Notes under the pieces: generated by a model
Database searches by the model: none
Seen by the model: the letters and a program-made list of their open reading frames with translations, nothing else
What the model was told of the DNA's origin: nothing
Part shown: one piece after another, positions 1 to 19,800 of the stretch
Numbering within the stretch: the first letter of the stretch is position 1
Layout: every line of letters begins with the position of its first letter
Program-made: the position numbers and the translations under genes
DNA from: Vitis vinifera
Taxonomy: Eukaryota > Streptophyta > Magnoliopsida > Vitales > Vitaceae
Direction of reading: 5' to 3'
Assembly: GCF_030704535.1 (NCBI RefSeq)
Contig: NC_081808.1
Location: forward strand, 21,021,501-21,085,500
Length of the DNA stretch: 64,000 nt

Positions 1-3000
1 AACACTTTTTGATATTTCCCTTACCTCATCTAGGGCAGCATGGCTCATTGCAGACTGGGCGGACTGGATACCCTTCAACATGCTCCTTTGATTGTGTGGA
101 TAACAGCCCAACTTCAACTACTTGGACCATAGATGCATAAGTTTGAATTAGTTATGTGTCGCCTTCATAGCGCCCAGTGGAATCAATGTCGTGCTCAGCG
201 CAGACTACCTCCCAGAACTTGGCTTCGATCGGGTTCCCACATTGCCCACGCTGAACGTGAAAGGTTTCATGCATTGTTTAGAGAGAGAGAAAGTAGGTTC
301 CATAGTGAAAAAGATGGAAAAGAGAAATGGGTATGAAGACAACTTCAGTAGGTATGAAGAGTGATTAATGGCATGATGTTGTAAGGTGATGTACATAGGT
401 TCATGTATGATGGGGGTGAATGAAAGGGGCTTATGGGAGAATGCATTGATGGGTTTGATGGACGGGCATGAAGGGTGTGGGTAATCATTGGGGGAGTGGA
501 TAAGGAGAGAAATGAATTAGTGGATATTGGGAAATGGTGGTGAAACGGGATGGGTTTGGTGAGTATGATGAGTATGTTCGGTGGGTTTAGTGGTTTAGGC
601 TAATGGAGGTGAGTATGGCATGGGTATGATGGCTATGATGGAGTGGGAGGTGGGAATGACACCGGGTGGAAGTGATGGTCTAATCATTGTGCTTAGGTTC
701 TTCTGGTTGTGAAGGTCTCTTTGATGACTGAACAAGTGGAACAGATTCTGCTTGTTTCATCTCACCCAATATCTTACGAAAATTTAGCTGATTAACCATG
801 GTTCAGAAATATCTCTCAACACGTGGGAACTCTGAGGTAAAGCTCTTTGTCATGATCCGACTAAATCCCATAACCAAGTTGCATGTCATAATAATATTAG
901 CTAATGTCACAGAGTGTCCAACCATGTAAGTGTTTGAAACAAGGTGAGTGTTTAAGGCACTTAACGCTCTCTTCAATGCATAAATTGTAGTTTACTCAGC
1001 TGAAGGAAAGTATACAACCAAAACCAACTCTTGGGAAGTGATTGGTGCAGATGGAAGAGTCAACAGGTGGTTTTGCTGCTGGGATGCCTTCTTTTAGGGC
1101 CAAGACTGATATGAAAGATTGAATAAGAGGAGTAGAATGAGACCAGTCCCTGCAGTGCATAAAGCACAATGATATGGGATTGTCATTTGACATCAAGTTC
1201 CTCCTACAAGGTGTAGAACCCTGTCCTAGTAGCCTATCTCTTTGTGTAGACTTCATGAATACCTCTAACATGATACCTTGTAAGATGCGACTGGAAGCTC
1301 ATAGTATAAAATCTTCCTATTCCATTATTTGAAATCTGGAGTGGAGCAAAGGAACTTGGAGAATGACCTAGCTTGAATTTGACAGTTCTCTAATCACCAT
1401 TGGAAACATGAGAAGAACAAGGTCGCGAGAAGGACCCTATAATCATGATCCATGGGTCCCTTCAAAAGTGAGTGTAATGGAGATTCCCACCAATTTCCTA
1501 GAAAACAAAAATGTGCACCCTCTCTCTAATCTGGGTTCAATTTTTCCATAACATCCTTATTCTCTGCTAATACTCTTAGCTGAACATCTAACCCCTGTTC
1601 CCAAAGTGCTAGTGTCTCATATCTGGTGGGTAGCCAACAACCTTACCCTTGTTGAGACCCAATTAAGTATCCAGAATCATCAACAGTCGAAAGATATCAC
1701 TAATGCCCTGATATGGCAGTCACTAATTTTGAGCAGAGCAACCAAGCGACTCCATGAGCAATGAAATAACATCTACCCAAATTTAGAAATTGGGCCCACA
1801 TGAAAACCAATGGCCATGCTAACAAAACCCTTATCCTTGGGGGTGCAAACAATCATCGAGAATAGAGAATAAACAATAAGGGAGCAAGCATAAAAAATAG
1901 AGCATCAAACGAACCAAAAAAACATTGACCTAAGCCCCATCTCATATAGAAGTCAATGGGCTTATGTATAGGTGGGAAAAACCAAGTGGAAATAAGATCC
2001 AAAGACATGACTCAGACACCTAAAGGAGAGCTAAAAAGGAATTAGATCACTCTCAAACAAATTTCACGTGAAGAACAAGGAACGAATATATTATAACATA
2101 GTCACAACAACTCAAAGGATATCAATAGCAATCAAAATATGGTTTAGCAAACGTATCTGAGAACGTTCCATTTCTTTCCTCTGTTTCAGCTTTCTCTAGA
2201 AAATCCCATTTCTCCTCTGTCCAGCCAGTTCTCTTCAAGCTGCTTTCCCATGGTTTTCAAACTCAGCTCACCATGGTCTCCCACTTCCCTTCCTTTTCTG
2301 TTTTATCTTAGTTCTTTTTCTCTTTCATTTGTGAAAACTCACTTTAAACCTTTACCTCTCTCTCGTTTTCAACTCCCCTCTTCCATTATTGTCTTTTTCA
2401 AGCTATCCCTCTCATTTCCCTTCCAACTCTACTCTCTGCTCCAAAACTTCCTAGCCAACTCCCCCCCTCTGTAAGAGCCCAGAAGATATCCACCTCATAA
2501 AAATATCTCTTGCCCTTCGTTGCTTTCTCTCCCAAGCTACTAAAAATATCCCCCAACTGAATCTGCTCCCCCCCGTCTATAACCAGCAACAAAGACACCT
2601 CCTTTCTAACAATCGCAGTCCCCCTCAGAATATTCCTTCATATGTGTCTCTTCCCCATTGCTTCTCCAAATCACGACCTGATTCACTTACTACCAACCAC
2701 GAGGTGACACGTGGCTCTTTGAGAGCCTTCCACCTGGTAAGAACGAGCTGCATAAAATGGAATAAAGAATAGCCCTAGAATGGGGTATACACATATATTT
2801 CTTTATGATAAATTAAGATAATATATAATAAGATACTTATTTTGATGGAGCCAAAATTATTATATCATCTTTGAAAACAGTTTTTGAAAATAGTTTTTAA
2901 AAATTATTTTTTTGATGTTTTGTAAAATAAATATCTATTCAGAAACTTTAAATGTTTTTAACATATTTTTAAAATTTTTAAATATGTTTTAAAAATAACT

Positions 3001-3780
3001 TTGATATGTAATGTTTTATTTTTAATCATTCTCCATATTTGTATAATTAAATTTTAAAATAAAACACTATGATTTTTTTTTTTTATAAATAAAAAACAGA
3101 TTTTTTAATTTTTGTATTCTAAAAAGTAAAAAATAATTCAAAAATAGTTATCGAACTGGTCTTAAAATTCATGAGTGACTTTCATAATTACCAATAAGAC
3201 GTGAAAATGTATTTTATTCAACTATTTTTTTTAAAAAAAAATAGTAAAAATTATCCATTTATCAATAATAAAAGTTAATTTAAGTATTTTCCTAGCATTC
3301 ATTTTAATAAAATATTTTTAATCATAATACATGATTTTACATTCCATTAATTAGAACAAAATGCAATCAACATGTAGGTCAATCTATTGAACTGCACTCT
3401 CAATTTAAATTTGCATCAGTAAATTATAGAAATATTTATGCTAAAATGTCAATATATTTCTCACTTTAAAAAGTAATTTCTATATATTTAAAATTATAAA
3501 TATTATTAAAATTGATTAAAATAGGTTTTATAATATTTTATAAAAAGTACTTGAATTAAAAAAAGATTATTTTTATTACTTAAAAAAAATGAGGTGGATT
3601 TTTTAATCAAATATCCTATCTTGGTGATGAATAAAAAGAATTTTCACTAGTCCTGTCTATTTTTGTAATTTCCTACCATGTGATGCTTCAACCGTACGCC
3701 CCAATCTCATAACTCAAATCTCCTAGACTCGGTTAGGTAGAACGTCGATCCCATCCGATTCCCCCAACTCATAGAGTTTC
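1..3780. other. Gene-poor stretch upstream of the first gene
   Basis: No exon chain or known protein domain is visible on either strand. Roughly 400-660 is G-rich on the + strand with many short ATGG/TGGG words. Positions 2190-2480 are strongly pyrimidine-rich. A G-box-like CACGTGG lies near 2708. From about 2790 to 3620 the DNA is very AT-rich and resembles the decayed AT-rich repeats near 40.3-40.9 kb and 47.0-47.35 kb. The short open frames here have no recognisable similarity and are probably chance or old transposon debris. Confidence 0.5.
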
Positions 3781-3814
3781 GTGCAGTGCGGGCCATTGCG
3801 GGGACCGTGACTGA

Positions 3815-3821
3815 TATATAA
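3815..3821 (+). promoter_or_regulatory. TATA box of the UPF0183 gene
   Basis: TATATAA lies about 70 bp before the chosen ATG at 3891, in a locally GC-richer promoter. This spacing would give a 5' UTR of roughly 40 bases. No other TATA-like site is as well placed. Confidence 0.6.
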
Positions 3822-3890
3822 GCCATCAACGACTCAACTGTGTCTTTCTCACGCGAAAGAAACGGAGATTACCCAACAAAACAACAAAGC

Positions 3891-9626
<5,736 letters not shown>

Positions 9627-10141
9627 TTAAACATTGAATGGTATGCTTTGTCGGTCCTCATTTGGAATGTTGTCTCCTTGAATTTTGAAAAACTATTCTT
9701 CTCCACAGTCGACGCACACATACCTCGAGAGCTGGCTATTGACACACTGAGATTTTTCAATGTTGATTATGTCATGTCCATCAGCACTGATTAGACACTA
9801 CCATTTTGCAGGGAGCAGATGATTTGTACAGTCAAGGTTTCAACAGTAAATACTGCTCCAAATCCTCTTGATGGGAAGCAAGTAAAATAATTGTACAGTT
9901 GTGTGATGATTTGTACAGTTTATTCAAAGTATTGTACATGTAATTCACCAGGTATCCTCTGCCAGTAAATTGAATGGAAAATTGTCTGCAATGCCTTCCA
10001 GCATCTGAGGCAATTCCTCAGTGACTAGACATTTGTGCTACATGAGCTTCGAGATGAACATGCTGGTGGCTTAGAAAATTCTTGCCCTAATGGCAGTAAG
10101 GGTTGATATTTATGTTCAAAATTGTTACATCTATTTCTTGG
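9627..10141. other. Convergent intergenic region
   Basis: This 515-bp gap separates two convergently transcribed genes, UPF0183 (+) and pectinesterase (-). It must hold both 3' UTRs and polyadenylation signals. No further gene is seen. Confidence 0.6.
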
Positions 10142-11549
10142 TCACAAGTTTGTAAGCCATTCATAGCCATCAACAAAGCCAATTGAAATAAATGGTTTGG
10201 CCTCCTGTTGAGTCAGCTCCCTTGACCATGAAACTCTTCTTCCAAAATCAGCCCCTGGCCCGGAACACTGGTATTGTCCGTAAAATACAGTCCTGCAGAG
10301 CATTGCCGTTAGAAATAAATCCAAATCGTCATGTAGCGTTTGTAAACTATATCTAATTGAATTAACCATCGAGGGAGGGAGAGAGTAACTTACATTTCCC
10401 TGCTTTTGTTGCCCCAGGCATACCATCCGCTAGGGTTGATGATCTTGTCCATAAAAGTGAAAGCGAAAACCACCCTAGAGAAAGTACCCCAAGCCCTGCC
10501 CAAGTATAGGGCACCTGAACCAGTCACTTTGCAATGAACAAAGGAGAAGCCAGTTTCCTCAAGTAAGCCATCCCTCTTCTGAGCTGTCAAGGCTCCCACG
10601 CTGTTGGTGATAGCGTGCAAATGGCAACCCTCATACAGGGAGAGGCCGTTCCCGAAAATGAAATCCACAGAGCCTTGGATGTAGCAGTCCCTGAAGTAGT
10701 GCCTGCCCATGTGATCGTATAGTGTATCTTGAGCTCCAATGAACTTGCAGCCTATAAAGGCTGCTGTATCTGCTGAGATTCTTAGTGCCACCGCTTGCTT
10801 TCCTAGAGCTCCTGATGGTGGTGGCGGTGCTTTATTCTGTCATAGATAAGCTTAATTGGAACCCATATTGATTATATATATATATATATTATAAAACCAA
10901 TTGTAAATGATAAGATTGAAGATTGGCTGACTTGGAAAGTGATGTTCTTTGCAATGAAGTAAGGAGAATTAACGGCAAATGTTGCAGAACCGAAGGTGCC
11001 CAGCGGCCGTCCAGTCTGGCCTACAAGGTCTGCTGTGTCGTTCCATTCAATAATGGTCTTGTCTGCACCGGCACCTTCCAGGCTGACATAAGCCTTGATT
11101 GCAGGAATCACCACCTTCTCCCTTCGAATCCATGAATTTTAGCACATAGATTTCATCCATATAAAGGTTATAAAACCAAAGAAAAACAGTTGATATATAA
11201 ATCACAGAGTGAAGAGAAGTATCCCATTGATACATTACCTGTAAATCCCTGCACCAATTGAGATAACCACCCGACATGGATTGTTGACTGGAAGCGAATC
11301 AACAGCCTTTTGCACGGAGGCAAAATGACCCAAGCTCTGGTCTTTATCCACTTTTATGGTTAGGCAAGGCTTCAACTTATTCTTTGCTTTCTGGAAGACA
11401 GAGTGCTTAAAAGAGCCCACTCGTTTTACCCAACTTCGGTAGGCTTCTTCAGTCATCACCAACTCATTAGACCCATCTGCATTAAGCGTTGAACTTGCAC
11501 TTGCAAGTAGAAAAATCAACAACAGCAGCTTCGGCATCATCATCGCCAT
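10142..11549 (-). CDS. PME: Pectinesterase, secreted, no PMEI pro-region (4 exons)
   Basis: Pectin methylesterase, which removes methyl esters from cell-wall homogalacturonan and releases methanol. Exons on the - strand: 11549-11239, 11121-10932, 10836-10394, 10292-10142, giving 364 residues. The first ATG in frame is used; the frame is open further upstream but without an ATG. A hydrophobic signal peptide covers about residues 1-20. The catalytic domain begins near residue 60 and keeps the family residues: Q181 in KQAVAL, Q203-D204 in QDTLY, D225 in VDFIFG, and R281/W283 in LGRAWG. The length and the lack of an N-terminal inhibitor domain place it with type II (group without pro-region) enzymes. 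LGRAWG replaces the common LGRPW, a variant seen in this subgroup. Intron 1 contains no exon-like sequence and the intron at 10837-10931 has a short TA microsatellite. Confidence 0.95.
10872..10889. repeat. (TA)n microsatellite
   Basis: About nine TA units lie within the second intron of the pectinesterase gene. Confidence 0.8.
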
Positions 11550-11613
11550 ACCAATACTGCTGTTTACTAGGATTCGATAATGTAGGGAAAATGACAACAG
11601 GTTGAAAAAAACT

Positions 11614-11621
11614 TATTTATA
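11614..11621 (-). promoter_or_regulatory. TATA box of the pectinesterase gene
   Basis: On the - strand the motif TATAAATA lies about 65 bp upstream of the ATG at 11549. This is normal spacing for a short plant 5' UTR, and it supports the choice of start codon. Confidence 0.6.
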
Positions 11622-13887
11622 CTGGTTTGAAACTTTAGAGGTAAGGTTGGAAGAAATGAGTACTAAGATGGGAGGTTTAAATTTGAACACAAAGGAGGGC
11701 AGCGCAGAGGAATCTAGCAGTGCGAATATGGCCATATGTGAGTTATCTCTTCTTACCACACTCATTCCACCTCGTTACTTACTCACCCTGTTTTTTCTTC
11801 TTGTCTTTTTTCGGCTGCCGAGGACCGAGGAGCTGCTATGCATGTACAAATATATATAAAAGAAAAAAAATAAAGCGCTGCTGCTGCCGGTGCGCTACAA
11901 CACTACTGTAAAATTGCAAATTACCATGGTGTGTCATGTGTGTACTTCAATGGAGCCTGCAGCTGCAAATGACAACTACGATAGAGACGACAAAAATGTA
12001 AGAAGAAAAGCCAAAATTGTTTGGTCATGATATTGACGGTACTATACACTATATTACTCATTTGAAAAAGCCTTTTTAATCCTTTCAAAACTATTCAAGG
12101 GGCTCCAAATCTTGTTATTCAACCTAGAGATGTATATAAATCTGGTCAGCCATTGATGGTTGGAATGCAAAACGAACGGTTATGATTGACTGTAGAAAAT
12201 CATGACCTGCTTGGCTTGGCTGGAAAATCATGCCCGTGTGAATCTGCCAAGAAAAAGAACAAGGAAGAGGTACGTTTTGGGAAGAGGCGTGGTAGAAGAC
12301 GATAAAATACGGTGATGATGGTAAATAAATAGCATCATATACATACATCCATAATTACTTGGACTTGTTTGGCTACAGGCCTTGGGTTATCCTCATGGTG
12401 ACTAGGGAAAAAGAGAATCCGTTTATTTTGCTCTCAGACTATTTCTAGTCCCGCCGGCTGTTACAATATATGTAAAACAGCCTCCAATCACGTCGTGACA
12501 CGTTGCCTGTGCCGGTGCTTGGACCTACACTCGCTCTTGCATGTACTTTGTGGAGGCGCGCTCCTTCTGTGTCATCTGAAGCCCCTGTCCTTGTTGAAAA
12601 TCTTCTATCAATCAGGCAGGTTTCTCCATTTTCACTTCAATGTTGTTGAGAGTATTCTGAAGTAGAGGATAAAGCTCAATTTTGCTCTGCTTATTGTTTT
12701 TTAGTTGTACTTCATCTATTTGGTGATTCAGAGTTCTGCTCCCCTTCGAATCCCTTGTTATTTTTGTTTTATATTTTTTTAGTTGATTTAATTTTTCCGT
12801 GTGCAAGTTAGGGTTAGGGTTTAAGCTGTGAAGATTGTGTAAGAGCTAATGGCGGTAGGGGCCCTAAACCGAATTTGAACGGATTCAGAAATTGACGTTT
12901 TAACACACCAGTTAGTAGGATGAGATGGAGTGTAGAAAGCACCAGCGAAACATGGAAATAAGGTTTTCTCAGTTCAATGCTTCTTATAGTCTATGTAATA
13001 GACTGTCGTATGATTCCTTCTTCCCTGTAAATCAGGTTCTGAAACTCAATCTCAATTGGGGTTTAATTCTCGTACACGCATATTTCTTGACTAAGAGAGG
13101 AGCTTAGAGCAACTGAAATTTTATTGGGAGATAATCTTCCCCATTACGGAGCATTTCCATTAGCCGTACCTTTTGTATGCTCCGTTTGCTTTTTTTCCAT
13201 TTTGTATATTTCGTTTTATTGCATTAGAATTTATTACTCTTTAATCAAGAAACTATCATCACCCAAGACATATATGATAAAATTCCAACGAGGAAGGCAA
13301 TTCAGCATTTACTGTATAAGAACTAAAGTGTATTCAAATGCCCCTTATCAATTCATGATACAGGACATGATTACCCATCAATAACTGCCAAAAATTTACC
13401 TATGCTGAACTGTTGACATGTTTGCTAGGAGCTTGAACACCTTGTTAGTCCTCTCTCTGACTAATGACAATCTAACAACTAACTATTCCCCAACCATAAA
13501 GGGAAACACAGAGACATGTTTTCCATCCAAAATTTCCTAACAGTAGATTGTTGGAGTCATCTATCAAGTTAATTTATTGGTCTTGAATTCTTTTGATGCA
13601 ATTATCAAAATAGCATCAGTCACATTCATTGACATATTGTGCAAAAGAATGGGGATGGCATGGGCAGACCATCATTGGATCTACACAACTGGTATCTGAG
13701 ACATTTCTTGATCCATGATAAATCCAAGCTTCTCAAAGTAGTTTTTTCTTTTAACTTCATAAGGATGATTTAAGTTGTTGTTAATACAATCTAATATGTT
13801 CATCTGTTACAGCCTTGAGACATTGTCCTCCCATTGTCCTCTTTTGCATGAAATTCTGGTGAGCAGTGTGACAACAGCTACCTGAGT
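11622..13887. other. Divergent promoter region between pectinesterase and DUF3353 gene
   Basis: No coding exon is recognised. The right part should contain the promoter and 5' UTR, possibly with a leader intron, of the + strand gene starting at 13888. A short telomere-like motif lies at 12807-12822. The short open frames have no family features. Confidence 0.45.
12807..12822. promoter_or_regulatory. Telomere-like motif (telo-box)
   Basis: About two and a half TTTAGGG-like units occur here (GTTAGGGTTAGGGTTT). The reverse complement contains AAACCCTAA, the telo-box found in promoters of many plant growth and translation genes. It lies about 1.1 kb upstream of the DUF3353 start codon. It could be regulatory or a chance interstitial telomere motif. 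Confidence 0.4.
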
Positions 13888-16800
13888 ATGGAGATGACTG
13901 TGTCTGGATTAACTGGTAGTCCCTCGAGATATTGTCTCCATGTACCTGCACAAGGGTTAGGGTCACTGAGTAGGCAAGTTTCAGATTCTCGTAATATTGT
14001 AAAATTTGGAGAAAATATGGCATTGCATTGTCTGAAAAGGTATAGTTTCATGACCTTCAATTATTTACCTTTCCTATGGTGGATGGACGTATCATGATTC
14101 TTCCTATTATAACAATTGTACAGAAGTTACTGGGATATTTCTACACATGGATATAGCATAAAAAAGGCTCACTTGATCAAGTGTTCAATGGGTGCTTCCT
14201 ACGGTGATATGGCTGATGACCCAACTGGTACAACTTACATTCTGCTTTATTTCTGTGATTGACTTATGACTTTATAATATTTATTTCTTATTACCTCATT
14301 GGAGATTACTATTTGGTACTCGAGTGTGTTAAAATTCTATTGGAAGCATGTTTATATTAATTGAACAAGTATGCCTGTTATTTGGTGAAACTTTTGGTGG
14401 AACGAGTAAATTGCAAGAATCTTCTTGCCCTTCTTAATTTTCTTACGAGAAAGAAACTTGGAGGAGGGCATTGTAAAACACTGATGATAGCTCTTGTTTT
14501 TCCTGTAAGGCTAAGAACTTTACTTTGTTGAGGTTCGTCAAATTCTCAAATGAAGATGGAATTTTGAAAACTTATTATTTAGGTGCCTTTCAATTGTTGA
14601 AGTGCCAACACTTTTGAAACATGGAAGGCAACATTGTGACTTTTGTTGAAAACAAACCATTTAGAGGAAATTTTTTCAAAAACATAAAAACACTATCAAA
14701 CACATTTTCCATATCATTTTTCATTTATTTTTTATGGTTGGATGCACAAGTGATGATTAGTTTCAGAAAGAGTTAAAAGGATTATAGAAGTTGGGAGCTA
14801 GGGTGGTCATTGTTGCAAACCTTTTTTGGTGTGCTAACCTATCTTACCAAAACATTCACAATATATGTAATTACATTGGTTGTGTTGACATTTTTGGCTA
14901 TTGGAAACCCAAGCTTGCATGGCATTAGCTCAATGTGATATGAGCTTTTCAACTAGATTCAAAATCTTAGCTAAGATCAGGGTGACTCGGTTGAGTTTGG
15001 TATTTTGTTGAATCGTGAAGGGAATTGACAAACTCAAATATGATTTGATACTCTCGGGATGATTCACATGATGAATTTGAGACAACTTCGAGATGCGCTC
15101 AAGTTGATAGCTCAATGCCTTTTTGGAACCCTGTCCGTAGAACACCTTGGTCTGTAGCCTTAATGCAATGTTTTTAGTGCTTATCCCGAAAAAAGGAGAG
15201 GCAGGTGAAGGGAAGGACTTCAGGCCAATCAGTCTTGTGGGGAGCCTTTATAAACTTCTTGCAAAAGTCCTAGCTAGCAGGCTAAAAAGAGTGGTTGACA
15301 AAGTGGTGTCAAATAGTTAGAATGCCTTTGTGCCCGTAGACGGATTCTAGATGCAGCCTTGGTAGCAAATGAGGCTATTGATTTGTGGAAGCAAAGCTCC
15401 AATGTGGGTTTATTTTGCAAATTGGATATAGAAAAAGCTTATAATCATATAAACTAGAAGTTCCTTCTTTTGGTTTTAGAAAAGATGGGTTTCGATCCTA
15501 AATGGAGGCAGTGGATTCACTTTTGCATTTCTTCTGTGAGGTTGATAGTACTAGCTAATGATACTCCTACGAACTTCTTCTCAACTTATAAAGGTTTGAG
15601 GTAGGGGGACCCTTTTTCACCTTATCTATTTGTGTTGATTATGGAAGCCCTCAACAGGTTAGTTGCTAAGACCTAGGAGGGACATTTCATTAGGGGCTTC
15701 AAGATTGAAGGTAGAGGGGAAGAAGGGACTCAAGTCTCACACTTATTGTTTGTAGATGACATTCTTCTTTTTTGCAAGGATAATGAAATTAGTTGAAATA
15801 TTGGAAGTGCAGGAGATGACGAATGTTGATAGAGCAACTTATCTTTTTGGGTGTAAAGCAGGGAAGCTTCCTACTTATCTAGGTTTATCCTTTGGAACCC
15901 CTCACAAGTCTTGTGGTGTGTGGGATGCAATCAAAGAGAGATTGAAAAGGAAATTGGCTACATGGAAAAAATAGTACCTATCCAAAGGAGGAAGACTTGT
16001 CCTTATTAAAAGCTCTTTATAAAACCTCCCTATCTATTTTATGTCTCTTTTTGTAATCCCTAAGAAAGTGAAGAGTTCAATCTTAGAGCTAATATCTTAA
16101 TAGGAAATGGTAGATGTACAAGATTTTGGTAGGACAATTGGGATAAGGAGTCTAAGTTGAAAGACGTTTACCTTACACTTTTCAGAATAACATTCCACAA
16201 AAATGCTATAGTTGCAAACTTATGGGAAAGGGAACGGGGCGAAGGTGGTTGTTGGGAGGTTCAATTTAGAAGACCCTTCCAAGATTGGGAGTTAGAGAAG
16301 GTGACCCATTTTTGGAGCACATTTTTCCATTAAAAGTGCAAGAAGGGGAGGACACTTTAATATGGAAAGATGATAGGAGGGGAAAATTCAATGTCAAGTC
16401 ATATTGTAATCCTTTAAGGGTTGAAAATAATTTAATATTCCCAGCCAAAGAGATTTGGGGATCCCATGCTCCTCTTAGATCTCGTTTTTTTTTTTTGTTT
16501 GAAAAGTTGTTTGGGGGAAGATCTTAATTGTAGACATGTTAATGAAGAGGGGATGGTCCATGGTTAGTAGATGTAGCATTTTTAAAGATAGTAAAGAACT
16601 AGTTGATCATATTTTGATTTATTGTGATGAGACGAGAGCTTTGGACCTTGTTGTTTTTCGGTTTGGCTTGGGTGTTCTTGGCTTTAGTGAGAAACCTTCT
16701 CCTAGAATGGAAACTTAAGGGGTTAGGGAAGAAGAAAAGAGTAGTTTGACGCTTTGCTCCAATTTGCCTATTTTGGTGTATTTGGAGAGAACGCAACTGA

Positions 16801-19800
16801 AATACTTTCGAAGATGAAGAATTGTTAGATTAAAGTTTTAAGGATCTCTTAATCCAGTCAAAGTTTTAAGGATCTCTTCATCCGGTCACTTTTAGAGTGG
16901 TCCTAGGAATCTTTGGAATTAGAGAATCCTTTTATTTTGAATTTCTTAGATGCTCTTTATTGTGGCTAGCTTTGCACTTGTTTAGGATTTTTTTTGTCTT
17001 AATTGGTGCTTGCTTTGGTATATTCTGTGTATATTGCCTGTATACGTAAGGTGCGCCTCCTCTTTTTAGCGTTTCTTAATACATGCTTTTGTTGTCTATT
17101 AAAAAAAAAAAAAAAAAGCCTTTATGGAACCCTTCATTGCCTTTGTATTTCTAGGTTGAGAATGAGAGAAGAGCAATGAAGAGAAGTAAGAGGTATGAAA
17201 ATGAAGAATATTGAAGGAGAGATGGGAGTAGCGTACCTTTGGGATCCTCTTTGCTATTGTTGATTCACTCATCTCAAGCTTTAGTTCAAGCTGACATAGG
17301 AAATGAGTATTTGTGCAGTAATGGGTATTATTTGAAGGGTCGTTGGGCTTAAATGGGCAAATGGGTATTTGGTGGGAACTTATTTGATGGGAAGTTGGAT
17401 CATTAGGTGTTTGGGTTTAAATTGGCAATGGGTATATGATGAAAATTTGGCTATACGTTAAATAGGTATGCCCCTTTCATTGGCTCTCTTTTACTTTGCT
17501 TATTAAAATAACTAACTAAATAAATAAAAATAAGAAATTAAAGTTATATAAGATTTTAATTTGACTATGTTTTTTATGAGACTAATTATAATTTATTTGA
17601 ATACAATTACATCATTGAGATAAGTTTAATTTAGTTGTTTTTAATATAAACTAATATCAGGAAATTAATAATTACTTAATAGCAATGCTAAATCACAGGT
17701 TATAATTAATTTTAAAAATTATAATTAATTTGTTCTTGCCCTGTTTTTGTAAAATCCACATGAATCAATCATGGTCTACCACATGTCTAATATATGCCAT
17801 GCGAGCTCCATTATTGCACAACAATTACAAGCCATCACATGTCTTTGTATCTAATAATACATGCTCAAGACCACTCTCCACTAACATGACACATAGTGTG
17901 TCTTGTCCTTGATCTCTAATGTACGAAGGGATCCCTGTTCTCCCCATATAGCTCTTATGCCATAATGCTGCACCATTTGGACTTCGAGGCGTATCTCCAA
18001 ATATATTCTTGGTTATTCGGATGCCTATGAAACATGGATGTCCACCTATGGCAAATGGTGAGGGGTCTCTCCTACGATACCCCTTTGTGAAGGTGGACAC
18101 TGTGCACCCGAGAGGATTGATTGTTTCACTCCTACTACAACGAGGATGTTACCTCTAGAATATTTGTGGCTAGATGATCTTCTACATTCCCCTTGAAGGT
18201 GTTGCCCTTGACATTGCGCCCTGAAGCTAGTACGTTTGCTTGAGTCAAGAGCAAGGCTTGAGGGATCCAAAATGGACTTGACACATCTCAATAGAGAAAT
18301 TGTCCTTCCCACCATTGAGCATTTTGGGATTGGAACATTGGAGGTTTATGGAGGTGGGATTAACATGCATCAAACCTATCTCGACTAGAATGAGAGTTAG
18401 AGGGGACCATTGTGTCTTTGAGACATGTATCATCTTCAAGAGCTTCCCTATCATAATCAATTATTATGAGAGTTACTATTTTAGAGTACACCAAAAATGC
18501 TTCATTTCCTACCAAACAAAAGGAGGATTTTCCAATGCTCCTTGGTGCTGTCCTTGATTCACTGCCACTCTCTCCAACCCCTTCTCACCTTTCACTCTAC
18601 TCCACTCTCCCCTCAAATTATTGATACCTCATCGTCCTTTGTGGTTGACTTCCTACATGTAAGAACCTTAAATAAACAAAATTAAAGTTAGTATGAAATG
18701 ATTAAATAAAAAAAGTTTTTAATTCTAGATCCTATCATAAACTAATCCAAACACATGTTTTTATACTATTTAAATAATATTACATTAGTATAAGGTTATT
18801 TTATTATTATTTTTAGTCTGTTTAATTTTATTTCTTTTTCTAATAATTTTCATAATTTTTTTTAAAAAAATTCTTGAGCCCATTGCTGACCTAAGATGCT
18901 TAGATTGATGCGTCTCAGGACATCTTGAGTCAATGACTAATATTGCAACTTTGAACCATGCAACCAAGTTGAACCAACGCTATGGGTTAAATATATACGT
19001 TGATAAATCCTTTTTAGTTGCAATTTCCATAATCTAACCATAGTTATCTTTTGCATAAATCATGTTTATTTTATCAGTTTGCCCAAGTGTTTGCATGATC
19101 GCTGAGTGAAAAACCAAGTTTTGCTTTGTATAGTGCATCTTGTCTTGTTTGCTGTGAGCGATCTTTAATTAGCCTTTGATACACAACCAAATTAATTTAA
19201 ATATAATTCCTTTCAATCTACAAGCTAGTTACCAATTCAGTCGAGTCAATTAATCAGACTTAATTATTAAATTACTTAGACAATGCTTTCCAGTTTTTGT
19301 GTTAATGTGAGATGCTGCTGTAATGAAAATCAACCCACGCAATCAGAGATGGATACCGAACTTACATGGAACACCTCTTCACAAGATGAAAAACCATGGT
19401 AGCCATCTCATCCATGAATAGTCCACTATATCAAGGAAATTACAAAGTGTGGTCTTAACAAATGAAGTGTTCCTCAACCAAATCACTAATCAAAGCTCTT
19501 TGAACAATCCTTTTGCAACTTTCCTTGATCTTCCACCAGTCCACTCTCTGAAGTTTTTTTGAATAACAAAGTCTGAGACTTTATGTTGAAGTCATTTCAA
19601 CCTTGGAATCACTCATTGATCTGATCTGAACTTGCTTCAGATTGATTTCCCAAGAATGTTTTTTAAATCTTCAATCTATATTGAACTCTTCTCTCAAACT
19701 TCTTACAATTGGTGACCTCAATGATGAGAAGATGAAGCCTATAAGAATTCTGACTAGATGAAGACAATCCGGATAATCATTCGATGAAGAACCAGAAAAA

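Noticed and set aside
996-1271. 91-codon open frame on the - strand in the left flank
   Set aside because: No family resemblance and no adjoining exons; treated as chance.
11567-11597. Longer pectinesterase start upstream of 11549
   Set aside because: The frame is open there but lacks an ATG; the ATG at 11549 gives a good signal peptide and has a TATA box at proper spacing.
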